Assembly (NCBI GenBank): GCA_044224925.1
Contig: JBGAJM010000003.1
Span: 248,001-312,000 of the forward strand
Length of the DNA: 64,000 nt
Direction of reading: 5' to 3'
DNA from: Kapaibacterium sp044224925
GTDB lineage: Bacteria > Bacteroidota > Ignavibacteria > Kapaibacteriales > Kapaibacteriaceae
In this document: piece by piece, positions 1 through 9,700 of the stretch
Layout of the letters: the number at the start of each line of letters is the position of its first letter
How positions within the stretch are numbered: position 1 is the stretch's first letter
Program-made: the position numbers and the translations under genes
Notes under the pieces: generated by a model
What the model saw: only the letters and a program-made list of their open reading frames with translations
Told to the model about the DNA's origin: nothing
Databases searched by the model: none

Positions 1-1728
1 CGTCGATACAGCGTTCCGCGTCTGGCCTTCATCAATAAGTGCGATCGCTCGGGTGCGAACCCCGATCGTGTTATTGAGCAACTCCGTGAGAAGCTTCAAC
101 ACAACCCAGCATTCGTAACGTATCCGATCGGTCTCGAAGACAAGCTCGAAGGTGTGATCGACATCGTCAACATGAAGGCCATCTACTTCGATGGTCCGAG
201 TGGTGATGACATCCGTACCGAAGAGATCCCTGCAGACCTGATGCCAAAGGCAAAGGAACTGCGCCGTCACCTGATCGAAGTTGCCGCCGACCATAGCGAC
301 GCCCTGATGGAGAAGTTCCTCATGGATGAGGAGCCAACACCAGAAGAGCTGGCCACGGCCATCCGCCTTGGTGCGATCTCCATGAAGATGACGCCGGTGT
401 TCTGCGGTTCCGCCTACAAGAACAAGGGCGTGCAAACGCTGCTTGATGGTGTGACGCGCTACCTTCCGTCGCCGAACGAAGTGGAGAACCACGCTCTCGA
501 CCGCGATCAGAACGAAGAGAAGGTCATTCTGTCGAACGATGACAACAAGCCACTCGTCATGCTTGCCTTCAAGCTTGAAGACGGCAAGTACGGTCAGCTC
601 ACCTACATGCGCTTGTATCAAGGCAAGGTGGACAAGGGCGACATGATCTACAACATTGCCACCGGCAAGAAGGTCAAGGTCCCACGTCTTGCGCGTATGC
701 ACTCCAGCGAAATGCACGATATCGAGTCCGCAACATCGGGCGATATCGTAGCAATGTTCGGTGTGGAATGTGCGTCGGGTGATACGTTCACGGACGGTAC
801 GGTGAACTACACGATGACGTCGATGTTCGTCCCCGAGCCGGTGATCGAACTTGCCGTTGCTCCGAAGGATAAGGCCGGTCAAGTGAACTTCTCGAAGGCA
901 CTGAACCGCTTCACCAAGGAAGACCCAACGTTCCGCGTAACGCGCGACGATGAGTCCGGCGAAACGATCATCAAGGGAATGGGCGAGCTCCACCTTGAGA
1001 TCTACATCGAGCGTATCAAGCGTGAGTATCAGACGGAAGTGATCGTGGGTCGTCCGAAGGTTGCCTTCCGCGAAACGATCTCGCAACGTGCTGACTTCAA
1101 CTACACGCACAAGAAGCAAACGGGTGGTTCCGGACAGTATGCACGCGTTGGCGGATACTTCGAGCCATTGCCACCGGATGCTGTGGAGTCGTATGAGTTC
1201 GTGGACGACATCGTTGGTGGTGTGATCCCGCGCGAATACGTTCCTGCCTGCGATAAGGGCTTCCGCGAAGCGATCAAGGAAGGTACGCTCATCGGTCAAC
1301 CGGTGGTAGGCGTTCGTGCTACGATCAACGACGGAAACACGCACCCAGTGGACTCGTCCGAGCAGGCCTTCCGTACGGCCGCGCTGATGTCGTTCCGCGA
1401 AGTGTACAACCAGTGCAAGCCAGTGATCCTCGAGCCGATCATGAAGCTCGAAGTGAGCGCTCCTGAAGAATTCCAAGGCACGGTGATCGGTCAGATCAAC
1501 CAGCGCCGCGGCGTGATCATGGGCACCACAACGGATGCCGGCTATGTGGTGATCGAATCAGAAGTTCCGCTGTCCGAAATGTTCGGATACTCGACAGACC
1601 TTCGATCTGTGACGCAAGGGAAGGGTGAATTCTCGATGGAATTCGAGAAGTACCAAGCCGTTCCTCGCAACGTCCAGGAAGAAATGGTGAAGGAGTATCA
1701 GAAGAGACGAGCAGAGGGAAATAAATAA
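1..1728 (+). CDS. fusA: Elongation factor G, EFG1 (translocase) type, 5' truncated
   Basis: GTPase that drives tRNA-mRNA translocation on the ribosome. The reading frame is open from base 1, so the N-terminus with the P-loop lies outside the window. The visible part starts just before the G4 motif (INKCDRSGANP) and runs through domains II to V. Domain IV keeps the VGGVIP loop, and the C-terminus carries a short basic tail ending RRAEGNK, as in mitochondrial-type EFG1. A second EF-G lies at 10647 in the str operon and looks like the EFG2 type. Codons here are strongly biased (CGT, AAG, AAC, GGT), unlike the str-operon copy, which suggests this is the highly expressed translocase. That division of labour is inference. 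Confidence 0.95.
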   Translation, partial: RRYSVPRLAFINKCDRSGANPDRVIEQLREKLQHNPAFVTYPIGLEDKLEGVIDIVNMKAIYFDGPSGDDIRTEEIPADLMPKAKELRRHLIEVAADHSDALMEKFLMDEEPTPEELATAIRLGAISMKMTPVFCGSAYKNKGVQTLLDGVTRYLPSPNEVENHALDRDQNEEKVILSNDDNKPLVMLAFKLEDGKYGQLTYMRLYQGKVDKGDMIYNIATGKKVKVPRLARMHSSEMHDIESATSGDIVAMFGVECASGDTFTDGTVNYTMTSMFVPEPVIELAVAPKDKAGQVNFSKALNRFTKEDPTFRVTRDDESGETIIKGMGELHLEIYIERIKREYQTEVIVGRPKVAFRETISQRADFNYTHKKQTGGSGQYARVGGYFEPLPPDAVESYEFVDDIVGGVIPREYVPACDKGFREAIKEGTLIGQPVVGVRATINDGNTHPVDSSEQAFRTAALMSFREVYNQCKPVILEPIMKLEVSAPEEFQGTVIGQINQRRGVIMGTTTDAGYVVIESEVPLSEMFGYSTDLRSVTQGKGEFSMEFEKYQAVPRNVQEEMVKEYQKRRAEGNK

Positions 1729-1731
1729 GAA

Positions 1732-1906
1732 GAGGAATCAAGAATCAAGGATCAAGGATCATGGATCAAAGATCTGAGATCAAAGATCCTGATCGTCGAA
1801 AACGAAAAAGGCCTTGCCACATCAGTGGCAAGGCCTTTTGTTATTTGAGCATCGTCAGTTCTTCATTCTCGATTCTTCATTCTTGATCCTTGATCCTTGA
1901 TTCCTC
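1732..1906. repeat. Inverted heptamer repeat enclosing a terminator
   Basis: Two 30-base arms, 1732-1761 and 1877-1906, are inverted copies with about three mismatches. Each arm is built of 7-bp units of the form GATCAAG (reverse CTTGATC); degenerate units continue to about 1795 on the left. The terminator at 1806-1839 sits in the middle. The element fills the space between the converging fusA and RND-pump genes. It resembles the short tandem heptamer repeats described in cyanobacteria, but no family can be named from sequence alone. Confidence 0.75.
1806..1839. terminator. Bidirectional Rho-independent terminator
   Basis: A perfect 15-bp stem (1806-1820 with 1825-1839) closes a 4-base loop. 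It begins with an A tract and ends with a T tract, so it can work on both strands. It lies between the converging fusA and RND-pump genes. Confidence 0.9.
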
Positions 1907-1920
1907 CTCCCATTCTCTTC

Positions 1921-4900
1921 TCATATCTCCGTACTCTCCATCTTCAACGACAAGTGGTGCTTGCGATAGGCCACCCAGAAGAGTTGCGGGAAGATGAGCA
2001 GACTGAGAAGGGTGGTGGTGACGAAGCCGCTCACGACGACAATGGCAAGCGGACGTTGGGCGTCGGAGCCGATGCCGGTGGACATGGCGGCAGGGAGGAG
2101 ACCAAGGATGCCCATGAAGGCCGTCATCACGATCGGTCGAATGCGGTTGGACACGCCGCTTCGAATGGCATCGCTGAGCGACATGCGCTCGTCGTGCATG
2201 TTCTTGTGGAAGATGCTCACAAGGATCACCCCGTTCAGAATACAGATGCCGCTCAACGCAATGAAGCCGATCCCCGCACTGATACTGAAGTTCGTGCCCG
2301 TGATGAGCAGGCCGCCGATACCGCCAATGATGGCGAACGGTACGTTGAGGATGATCAGGAAGGCATCACGAACCGTTCCCGTGGTGACGAGCAGGATGAT
2401 GAAGATCATCACCAGGCTCACCGGAACGGCGATCGAGAGTGTGTGCTCGGCGCGCTGCTGATTCTCGAAGTCACCCGTCCACGTCATGCGCATGCCATGC
2501 TCGAGCTTCACGGTGCTGTTCACCTTTGCCTGTGCTTCGCCGATCGTGCTTCCCATGTCACGTCCGCGCACAGAGAACTTGATCGCAATGAAGCGTTCAT
2601 TGCCGTCGCGGAAGATGAGGAGCGGTCCGGTGACCGATGTGATGTTGGCGATCTCCTTGAGCGGGATCATCGATCCATGCAACGTCGGCACCTTCAGGTC
2701 GGCGATCTTCGTTTCGTTGTCGCGATACTGTTTCAGATACCGTACCCGGATGTCGAACTTCTTCTCACCATCATAGAACCGACTTGCCGCCTTGCCGCCG
2801 ATCGCCATCTCGATCACGGAGTTCGCATCGGCCGTGGCAACGCCATACGTGGCCATCTTGCCTTCGTCCAACGTGATGCGCAATTCGGGCTGTCCCATGT
2901 TGCGGATGATGCCAAGGTCCTCGATGCCGCGCACGGTCTTGAGTTGGTCGTACACGTCTTCGGCATGGGCCTCGAGCGCCTGGAGATCGTCGCCGAACAC
3001 CTTCACGGCGATGGAGCCTTTCACACCGGACACGGCCTCTTCGACATTGTCCATGATCGGTTGTGAGAAGTTGAAGTTGATGCCGGGGTAGACGCTGAGC
3101 TTCTGCTTCATCTCGGCGATGAGCTCTTCCTTTGTGATGGGGCGCGACCATTCTTTGGCTCGAAGCAGGTCGACGTGAAACTCCACGTTATAGAAGCCTG
3201 TGGGATCGGTACCATCGTTCGGACGTCCGGTCTGTGACATCACCTGCTTCACCTCGGGGAACGATCGAAGGGTCTCGCGCATGCCCTGCGTGAGGCGCAC
3301 CGCCTCTTCCAGCGATGTGCTCAACGGAAGATTGGCGCGGATGTACATAGCGCCTTCGTTGAGTTGCGGAAGGAACTCCGAACCCAGGAACGTGAACGAC
3401 AGCATGCCGCAGATCACGAAAACGGCTGCAACACCAAGACTTTTCTTGCGGTGATGGACGATCCAGTCGAACCACTTCATGAGCGTCGACGTGATGAAGT
3501 GGACGATCGGATTGTGCCGCTCGCGAACGTTCTTTTTCATCATGAGCGAGATGAGCACGGGTACGAGTGTGAGCGACAGGATGAGAGCACCCACCAAGGC
3601 AAAGCTCAACGTATAGGCAAGCGGCTTGAACATCCGCCCTTCCACCTTGGTAAAGGAGAAGAGGGGAATGAGACTGGTGATGATGATCACCTTGGCAAAG
3701 AAGATGGACTTGCCAAGATCGATTCCCGTGCGCTTGATGAGTCCGAGCTTCGAGATCTTGTTGAAGCGCTCCATGCCGAGCTCTTTGGCCTTTGCATCAA
3801 GCGCCACGAACACCCCTTCCACCATCACCACGGCCCCGTCGATGATGATGCCGAAGTCGATTGCGCCGATCGAGAGCAGGTTGGCCGTGAGCCCCTTGAG
3901 CTTCAAACAGATGAAGGCAAAGAGCAAGGCAAGAGGGATGATGATGGCCACGATGAAGGTGGCACGGAAGTCGGCAAGGAAGAGGAAGACGATCACCGTG
4001 ACGAGGATGATCCCTTCGACGATGTTGTGCGAAACGGTCTCGATACAGAAGTCGATGAGGTTCTGTCGGTTGTAGAACTCTACGATGCGCACATCGTCGG
4101 GCAGGACCTTTGTGTTGATCTCGTCGATCTTGGCTTCCAGAGCCGAGATCACGGCACTGGGGTCCTCGCCCTTGCGCATCACGACGATGCCCTCGACCAC
4201 GTCGGTGTCGGCACCGCGGCCCACTTGACCAAGACGGGGAAGCGCGCTCTCATGCACGGTGGCAAGATTGCGCACGGTGATGGGAACGCCGCCGATGTAG
4301 TCGACGATGACGTTCTCGATATCGGGAATGGAGGTGTGCAGGCCGATGCCGCGGACGACATAGGCTTGGTCGTTCTTCTCGATCACATCGCCGCCAACAT
4401 TGATGTTGCTGCGATTCACAGCATTGTACACTTCGAGCGGCGAGATGTCGTACTTCAAGAGCAGATCGGGATTCACACTGATCTCGAACGTGCGCACTTC
4501 GCCACCAAAGCTCACCACGTCGGCCACACCACTCACCGCACGGATGCGTCGTTCGACCACCCAGTCCTGCAACGTCTTGAGCTCGCGCACATCATGCGTG
4601 GTGCTCTTGAGCGTGTAGCGGAAGATCTCGCCGGTTGGACCGTAGGGAGGCTGCACTTCCGGCTTCACGCCATCCGGCAGATCGGCATTGGCCAGAAGGT
4701 TCACCGTGGTCTGCCGTGCCGTGAAATCGTCAACATCATCTTCGAAGATGATCTTCACCACCGAAAGACCAAAGAGCGTGGTGCTGCGGAGTGATACCTT
4801 GTTCGGGACCCCGTTCACGGAGACCTCGATGGGGATCGTCACGAACTTCTCGATCTCTTCGGCACCACGTCCGGGCCATTGCGTGATGATCGTGACCTGC

Positions 4901-5043
4901 GTGTTCGTCACATCGGGGAAGGCCTCGATGATCGTGGTCTTGTAGGCGATCACGCCGCCGATCACCAAGGCGATCGTTGCGAACAGAACGAAGAATCTGT
5001 TCTTGAGCGAGAAGGAGAGAAGATTCTTGATGAAGGTGTTCAC
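1921..5043 (-). CDS. czcA: CzcA/CusA-family heavy-metal efflux RND permease
   Basis: Inner-membrane proton-driven pump of a tripartite efflux system, exporting metal cations from cytoplasm or periplasm. At 1040 residues it has normal length. A membrane anchor lies near residues 15-35, followed by a large periplasmic porter domain and clusters of membrane helices around 340-540 and 860-1030. The helix-4 motif DFGIIIDGAVVMVE at 396-409 (Asp396, Asp402, Glu409) is the form typical of divalent-cation (Czc/Cnr-like) HME-RND pumps; Cu/Ag pumps use a different motif. The start lies 4 bases after the stop of the fusion-protein gene, so the two are surely co-transcribed. The metal itself cannot be read from sequence. 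Confidence 0.93.
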   Translation of the reverse strand: MNTFIKNLLSFSLKNRFFVLFATIALVIGGVIAYKTTIIEAFPDVTNTQVTIITQWPGRGAEEIEKFVTIPIEVSVNGVPNKVSLRSTTLFGLSVVKIIFEDDVDDFTARQTTVNLLANADLPDGVKPEVQPPYGPTGEIFRYTLKSTTHDVRELKTLQDWVVERRIRAVSGVADVVSFGGEVRTFEISVNPDLLLKYDISPLEVYNAVNRSNINVGGDVIEKNDQAYVVRGIGLHTSIPDIENVIVDYIGGVPITVRNLATVHESALPRLGQVGRGADTDVVEGIVVMRKGEDPSAVISALEAKIDEINTKVLPDDVRIVEFYNRQNLIDFCIETVSHNIVEGIILVTVIVFLFLADFRATFIVAIIIPLALLFAFICLKLKGLTANLLSIGAIDFGIIIDGAVVMVEGVFVALDAKAKELGMERFNKISKLGLIKRTGIDLGKSIFFAKVIIITSLIPLFSFTKVEGRMFKPLAYTLSFALVGALILSLTLVPVLISLMMKKNVRERHNPIVHFITSTLMKWFDWIVHHRKKSLGVAAVFVICGMLSFTFLGSEFLPQLNEGAMYIRANLPLSTSLEEAVRLTQGMRETLRSFPEVKQVMSQTGRPNDGTDPTGFYNVEFHVDLLRAKEWSRPITKEELIAEMKQKLSVYPGINFNFSQPIMDNVEEAVSGVKGSIAVKVFGDDLQALEAHAEDVYDQLKTVRGIEDLGIIRNMGQPELRITLDEGKMATYGVATADANSVIEMAIGGKAASRFYDGEKKFDIRVRYLKQYRDNETKIADLKVPTLHGSMIPLKEIANITSVTGPLLIFRDGNERFIAIKFSVRGRDMGSTIGEAQAKVNSTVKLEHGMRMTWTGDFENQQRAEHTLSIAVPVSLVMIFIILLVTTGTVRDAFLIILNVPFAIIGGIGGLLITGTNFSISAGIGFIALSGICILNGVILVSIFHKNMHDERMSLSDAIRSGVSNRIRPIVMTAFMGILGLLPAAMSTGIGSDAQRPLAIVVVSGFVTTTLLSLLIFPQLFWVAYRKHHLSLKMESTEI

Positions 5044-5047
5044 GCGA

Positions 5048-6166
5048 TCACCGTGATGTGAGTGCGTTGAACAACACGAGCTGACCTTGCGTGATCACCT
5101 GATCGCCGTGCGAGATGCCGCCGGTGACGTAGGTGTAGTCGCCAATGGCCTTGTACGTCTGCACTTCGCGGGCCGCCATGGATCCGTCTGCAGCCAGCGT
5201 GAGCACATAGTGCTTGTTCTTCTCGAAGATCACGGCGGACGAAGGAACGGCCATCATCGAGCGCGGCTCTTTCATCTGGATCGCCACGCTTGCGAACATC
5301 TCGGGCTTCAATCGGAATTGATCGTTCTTGATGCGCACACGCACTTTCATCACGCGACTGGTGGGATCCAGTGCATTGTAGATCTTGTCGATCACACCCT
5401 GAAATGTCTCGTCGTCATAGGCCAGTGTCTTCACATCGGCATGCGCGCCTTCGCGCACATAGGCGATGTCCGACTCGTACACGTTGGCGATCACCCACAC
5501 GTTCGAAAGATCCGAGATGGCGAACATGGCTTCGGGTTGATCTGTGCGGAACTGTGAGTTGTCGGTGATGTTCTTGGCAACGATGAAGCCCGATGCCGGT
5601 GCGCGAACGATGTAGGTGGACGAGGTCGCGCCGCCGTACAGCGATGCCACTTCCGATGCGCGCTTCTCATCGGCCTGCGCCTTGTCGAGCTCGCGCTGCG
5701 CCGTCACGAACTCGCGTTCGGAGGCAAGACCGGCCTTGTACAAGGCATCGGCCGTTTCAAGATTTTTCGATGCAATGGCAACATTGGACTGCGCTTGCGA
5801 TCGTTGGTCGGAGACATCCATGATCTCGGTGGAGCGGATCACGGCAAGCACTTGACCTTTGCGCACCTGATCTCCGAGCTCGACGCGAACCTCCTGCACG
5901 ATGCCGCCCGCAAGTGGCGCAACACGCACCATGTGGTCTTGATCGAACATCACCTTGCCGGTGAGCAAGAGGTCGTCTTCGATCATCATGGTGCGCACAC
6001 TGTCTGTCTGCACATGCAAACGCGTCCGAATACTGTCCGTAAGCCGAAGCGGCTCCTTCGGTCCCTTCTCGGCCACGTCCGCCTTCTGACACGCAGTAAG
6101 ACCAAGGACCATGAGCGAGGCAAGGAGCAAGGTGGAACGGAGGTGGATGGAACGTGGTGATGACAT
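5048..6166 (-). CDS. Efflux periplasmic adaptor (membrane-fusion) lipoprotein
   Basis: Adaptor linking the RND pump at 1921 to the outer-membrane factor at 6190. I start it at the ATG at 6166 (372 residues), because this puts a lipoprotein signal at the N-terminus with lipobox LTAC and Cys26 as the lipidated residue; the longer frame upstream has no such sense. A lipoyl/barrel-sandwich segment (GGIVQEVRVELGDQVRKGQ) at about 87-105, a coiled-coil hairpin rich in Ala, Glu and Lys at about 110-175, a second lipoyl half (RAPASGFIVAKN) and a beta-barrel domain follow in HlyD/CusB order. No His- or Met-rich metal-binding tail is visible. Confidence 0.92.
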   Translation of the reverse strand: MSSPRSIHLRSTLLLASLMVLGLTACQKADVAEKGPKEPLRLTDSIRTRLHVQTDSVRTMMIEDDLLLTGKVMFDQDHMVRVAPLAGGIVQEVRVELGDQVRKGQVLAVIRSTEIMDVSDQRSQAQSNVAIASKNLETADALYKAGLASEREFVTAQRELDKAQADEKRASEVASLYGGATSSTYIVRAPASGFIVAKNITDNSQFRTDQPEAMFAISDLSNVWVIANVYESDIAYVREGAHADVKTLAYDDETFQGVIDKIYNALDPTSRVMKVRVRIKNDQFRLKPEMFASVAIQMKEPRSMMAVPSSAVIFEKNKHYVLTLAADGSMAAREVQTYKAIGDYTYVTGGISHGDQVITQGQLVLFNALTSR

Positions 6167-6189
6167 GGAAATGCCCAGTGACTGAAGTA

Positions 6190-7500
6190 TTACTTGATCG
6201 TGATCAAATCGGAACCCACAGCAGCGTTGAGTTCGGATGCCGATTGGAACCATGCATTGCGGACGTCGATCATTTGGATCATGCTGTTCTTGTACGAGGA
6301 ATACATGTCGGTGAACTGCGTGATGTCGAGCGCTTGACGTTTGTATGCATCAAGCACAGCCGTCATGGCCTTGGGCAAACCGACGTGCGCCAGCGGAATG
6401 GTGGCCGTGTACATCTCGGACGTTGTGCGCAGTTTGTTGAGCGCCATGGTCACATCGCGCCTCGCCGCCGATGTTGTGAGCTCGAGCGTGGATCGATTGC
6501 GATCGATGCCGGCCTGCGCAGCTTCGATGTTGCCTTGATTGCGATCGAAGATGGGAAGCGTGACGGCCATCGTCAGCCCCACGTAGTCTTGCCAAGCGCT
6601 TGCCCACTTGTCATACAGCAGACCAACGCGCACATCGGGGATGGCAAGCGAACGTTGATACGAGAGATTCGCCGCCTCGCGCTCGACAAGTGTGCGCGCG
6701 ATGCGTACATCGGGTCTGTTCGTGTCCGTGCGTTGCATGAGTTGCGATGCATCGAGTCCGATGATCACGGTCGTATCGGGATCGGGCTGTTCAAGTCGGA
6801 TGTGCAACGTGTCGTTCGTGGAATCGCGCAGCAACAACCGCAATCCATACTCCATCTCGGCACGCTGCATCGAGAGTGCCGCACGTTCCTGCTGGAAGGC
6901 GAAGAGGAGCGAGCGAATGCGGACGATCTCCTGTGAAGGGAGCACGCCCTTGTCCTGGATCGTGTTCAAGGCCGTCACGGTTCGGTCGAGTTCGCGAATG
7001 CCGTCGCTGTACGTTGCGAGCTTCGCGTCCACATGATACAGATCGAGCGCCGTGGCGCGCAGCGTGCTCATCAGTGTACGGGCGAGATCCAGAACGTTCT
7101 CTTCGGCCGTGCGCTCGTCGAGCGAGGCCACGTCGACGCGTTTGCCTCGTTTCCCTGCCAACTCGATGAGTTGTTGCAGGGAGACGCTTTGCTGACTTGC
7201 AACGGGCGTCCCATTCAAGGCCAACGGGAACCACTGCCCGGTGGTCGGATTGAACACATTGTATTCGATGGCCAGTTCGGGATTGGGCAGTAGACCTGCG
7301 GTGACCACGGCGGCGCGGGCGATGGCCACATCGTATCGTGCGGCGATCATCGACAGGTTGCGTGTCATGAATTGCTGCTCCGCCTCGGTGAGCGTGAGCG
7401 TGCGCGACCCTTGCGCGAAGGCAGAGGTTGCCGTCGCGAGGAGTGCGAGGACGATCAACCGTCCGCGCATGCGATGCAGAAGTGAAGTGAGCATTCCCAT
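6190..7500 (-). CDS. TolC/CzcC-like outer-membrane efflux protein
   Basis: Outer-membrane channel of the tripartite pump. The 436-residue product starts with a cleavable signal peptide (hydrophobic core RLIVLALLATATSAFAQ) and then shows the two-fold alpha-helical OEP repeat, with long Ala/Arg/Glu-rich helices. In transcription order it is the first structural gene: after the kinase gene comes this one, then the adaptor 23 bases later, then the pump. An alternative start two codons downstream would make no difference. It belongs to the CzcC side of the family by context; sequence alone only supports OEP. Confidence 0.9.
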   Translation of the reverse strand: MGMLTSLLHRMRGRLIVLALLATATSAFAQGSRTLTLTEAEQQFMTRNLSMIAARYDVAIARAAVVTAGLLPNPELAIEYNVFNPTTGQWFPLALNGTPVASQQSVSLQQLIELAGKRGKRVDVASLDERTAEENVLDLARTLMSTLRATALDLYHVDAKLATYSDGIRELDRTVTALNTIQDKGVLPSQEIVRIRSLLFAFQQERAALSMQRAEMEYGLRLLLRDSTNDTLHIRLEQPDPDTTVIIGLDASQLMQRTDTNRPDVRIARTLVEREAANLSYQRSLAIPDVRVGLLYDKWASAWQDYVGLTMAVTLPIFDRNQGNIEAAQAGIDRNRSTLELTTSAARRDVTMALNKLRTTSEMYTATIPLAHVGLPKAMTAVLDAYKRQALDITQFTDMYSSYKNSMIQMIDVRNAWFQSASELNAAVGSDLITIK

Positions 7501-7549
7501 ACGACGTGCAACCTATTGCGCTTCGTACAGCAATCCTCTTAGAAGTTGG

Positions 7550-8914
7550 TTAGAACGGCGAGTGCTTCGACGGCAGTGATAGTGTTGCCGTAGTCCCGGA
7601 TGCGGGGTCGCTCTCTACATCAAGCGTGCCTTTGTATAACGAGACGATGCGTTGCGTGACGGCAAGGCCGATGCCGAAACCGGGGATGCCGCGTGCGTTG
7701 TGTGCGCGGAAGAACGGCTCTGTGAGTCGGTGCAGCACATCGGCAGGAATACCAATGCCGTGATCGCGTATCGAAACACTTACGCGTTCATCGGTGGCGC
7801 GGACGGTCACTTCGACAAGGTCCGCCGACGAGTACTTCAACGCATTGTCGATCAGGTTCGTGATGCAGACGAGCAGGAGCGACCGATGGGCGCGCACCGC
7901 AAAGCGCTGTCCATCGTCCACCGATTCGATCTGCACTTGGATCCGTTCCGATCCGGGATGATGCTGGATCATGCCGATCGCATCCACCACCACATCGTCG
8001 AGGCGCACCTCTTCAGGATTCAGCGGCATCCGCCCTTCTTCATACTGTGCGAGCATCAGCAGGCTGCTGACGATGGCATTCAAACGCTCGGCCTCGTTCA
8101 GCACCGACAGCAATGAAGCGCGATACTCCGGTGCCGTGCGTTCGCGCGCCAACTGCACGTGGATCTCTCCGATGATGGCCGTGAGCGGTGTGCGCAATTC
8201 ATGCGATGCATTCGTGACGAACGTGCGTTGCGTTTCGAAGCTCTTCTCCAAGCGTTCGAGCATTTCATTGAACGTCATGCTCAGGCGTGCGATCTCGTCA
8301 CGTCCGTCGCCAATGTCAACGCGCAGGTGCAGGTTCGACGCCGAAATATCCTCCACGCGGCGCACCACGCGGTTCATCGGCTCGAGCGCACGTCCGGCAA
8401 AGAACACACCCCCGGCAAACGTCGCGGCAAGGCTTACAAGAAAGGCACCCAGCATGATCCACCGAAGTTCGTCGAGCTGTTCGCTTCCGATCATGTCCGA
8501 CGCCGAGACCACCACTACGATATTGTTGCGATACGAATGGGCGATCGCCTGACGTCCGTCGAGCGAACGCTGGGCATGTCCGGCCGAGCGTGCTTTGGCG
8601 ATCAACTCATAGGGGATGGGAAGGGAGCGAGGGCCCATGGCAAACAGCTGTTCACCATTGGTGCCCACGACCAGGATACGTTCGGCGGGAAGGGTGCGGA
8701 CGTTGCGTTGTTCGAATTCGATCATGCGCATGCGGGCGGACGAATCGCGCTCGAGGAAGATCGTGGCGATCGTGGCCGCGCGCTCTGACAACAGACCGTA
8801 GAACTCGTCACGCACCAAGCGTGACTGAAGTCCGTACACGAACACCAGCGCCGCACCGAGGATCACGGCCATGATCGCGGCGAACATCAGGGTAAGGCGG
8901 GTGCGTATCGTCAT
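7550..8914 (-). CDS. Membrane sensor histidine kinase of the efflux locus
   Basis: Sensor of a two-component system, probably responding to periplasmic metal. Of 454 residues, helix 1 covers about 8-28, a periplasmic domain about 30-150, helix 2 about 152-174 and HAMP 175-225. The HisKA box NASHELRTPL places the phosphorylated His at 238; the ATPase N-box is NLIDNALKY (353-361), with G1 DHGIGIP (384-390) and G2 GFGIGL (412-417). It overlaps the regulator gene by 4 bases (ATGA) and ends 49 bases before the TolC-type gene. The organisation is that of CusS/CzcS kinases. Confidence 0.93.
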   Translation of the reverse strand: MTIRTRLTLMFAAIMAVILGAALVFVYGLQSRLVRDEFYGLLSERAATIATIFLERDSSARMRMIEFEQRNVRTLPAERILVVGTNGEQLFAMGPRSLPIPYELIAKARSAGHAQRSLDGRQAIAHSYRNNIVVVVSASDMIGSEQLDELRWIMLGAFLVSLAATFAGGVFFAGRALEPMNRVVRRVEDISASNLHLRVDIGDGRDEIARLSMTFNEMLERLEKSFETQRTFVTNASHELRTPLTAIIGEIHVQLARERTAPEYRASLLSVLNEAERLNAIVSSLLMLAQYEEGRMPLNPEEVRLDDVVVDAIGMIQHHPGSERIQVQIESVDDGQRFAVRAHRSLLLVCITNLIDNALKYSSADLVEVTVRATDERVSVSIRDHGIGIPADVLHRLTEPFFRAHNARGIPGFGIGLAVTQRIVSLYKGTLDVESDPASGTTATLSLPSKHSPF

Positions 8915-9594
8915 GATCCTTCCGGAGCCTGCATCACGTAGCCCGTACCAAAGACCGTTTGGATCAGCTTGGTCGGGAATCCCTTATCGATCTTGTTGCG
9001 AAGGTAGTTCACGTACACGTCGATCACGTTCGTACCCGTGTCGAAGGTGATCCCCCAGACCTTCTCGGCCAATTCGGCGCGTGTGTATGTCTTGCCTTGG
9101 TGTCGGATGAACTCCAGGAGCAGGGCGTATTCACGGGGGGTGAGGGTGATCTGTTGGTCGCCGCGCATCACGGTGCGTTTGGTGGCGTCCACTACGCAAT
9201 CGCCGCACGTGTAGCGTTCCTCGGCGATCTCGGCCGTCGAGCGGCGGCACAAGGCGCGGATGCGGGCAAGGAATTCGGGGAACTGGAAGGGTTTCACCAT
9301 GTAATCGTCGGCTCCCAGCTCCAATCCCGCCACGGTATCCTCGGTGGTGCCCATGGCGGTCAGCATCATCAGCGGCAGGTGGGGACGTTCGGCGCGCACG
9401 GCGCGGCACACGTCGTGGCCGTGGAGGAGGGGCAGCATCAGGTCGAGGACCACCACCTGATACTGTCCGCGAAGCGCCATTTCAAGCCCTTTCGCCCCAT
9501 CGGCGGCCACGTCCACCTCATAGCCCTGCTCCTCCAATCCTTGTCGGAGAAAGGCGCTCAGCTTCGGTTCATCCTCGATCACGAGAATTTTCAT
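8911..9594 (-). CDS. OmpR/PhoB-family response regulator (CusR/CzcR-like)
   Basis: DNA-binding partner of the kinase that follows it. The receiver domain (1-115) has the acidic pair near residues 7-9, phospho-acceptor Asp51 (VLDLMLP), Thr79 and Lys101. The C-terminal winged helix covers about 130-225, with the LTPREYALL entry and the GTNVIDVYVNYLRNKID recognition helix typical of heavy-metal regulators. It is the promoter-proximal gene of the five-gene efflux locus and diverges from rpsL across a 106-base gap, so it probably regulates its own operon. The ligand is unknown. Confidence 0.94.
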   Translation of the reverse strand: MKILVIEDEPKLSAFLRQGLEEQGYEVDVAADGAKGLEMALRGQYQVVVLDLMLPLLHGHDVCRAVRAERPHLPLMMLTAMGTTEDTVAGLELGADDYMVKPFQFPEFLARIRALCRRSTAEIAEERYTCGDCVVDATKRTVMRGDQQITLTPREYALLLEFIRHQGKTYTRAELAEKVWGITFDTGTNVIDVYVNYLRNKIDKGFPTKLIQTVFGTGYVMQAPEGS

Positions 9595-9636
9595 ACCAAC
9601 AATTTCGCCATTCTTTCACATTCCCACGTCATCCGC

Positions 9637-9667
9637 TTGGTTTGTCCACACCAACCCCCTATATTTG
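9637..9667 (+). promoter_or_regulatory. Bacteroidota-type promoter of the str operon
   Basis: TATATTTG at 9660-9667 matches the Bacteroidota -10 consensus TAnnTTTG exactly. A TTG at 9637-9639 is 20 bases upstream, the usual -33 spacing. rpsL starts 33 bases downstream of the -10 element. Confidence 0.75.
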
Positions 9668-9700
9668 CAGGCTCTGTCAAAAACGTTTTAGTGAGAATCC

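Noticed and set aside
1897..4794. Long plus-strand frames (389 and 476 residues) opposite the RND pump gene
   Set aside because: They are antisense shadows of a GC-rich gene; their composition (Arg, Asp, His, Glu) is typical of such shadows and no domain is visible.
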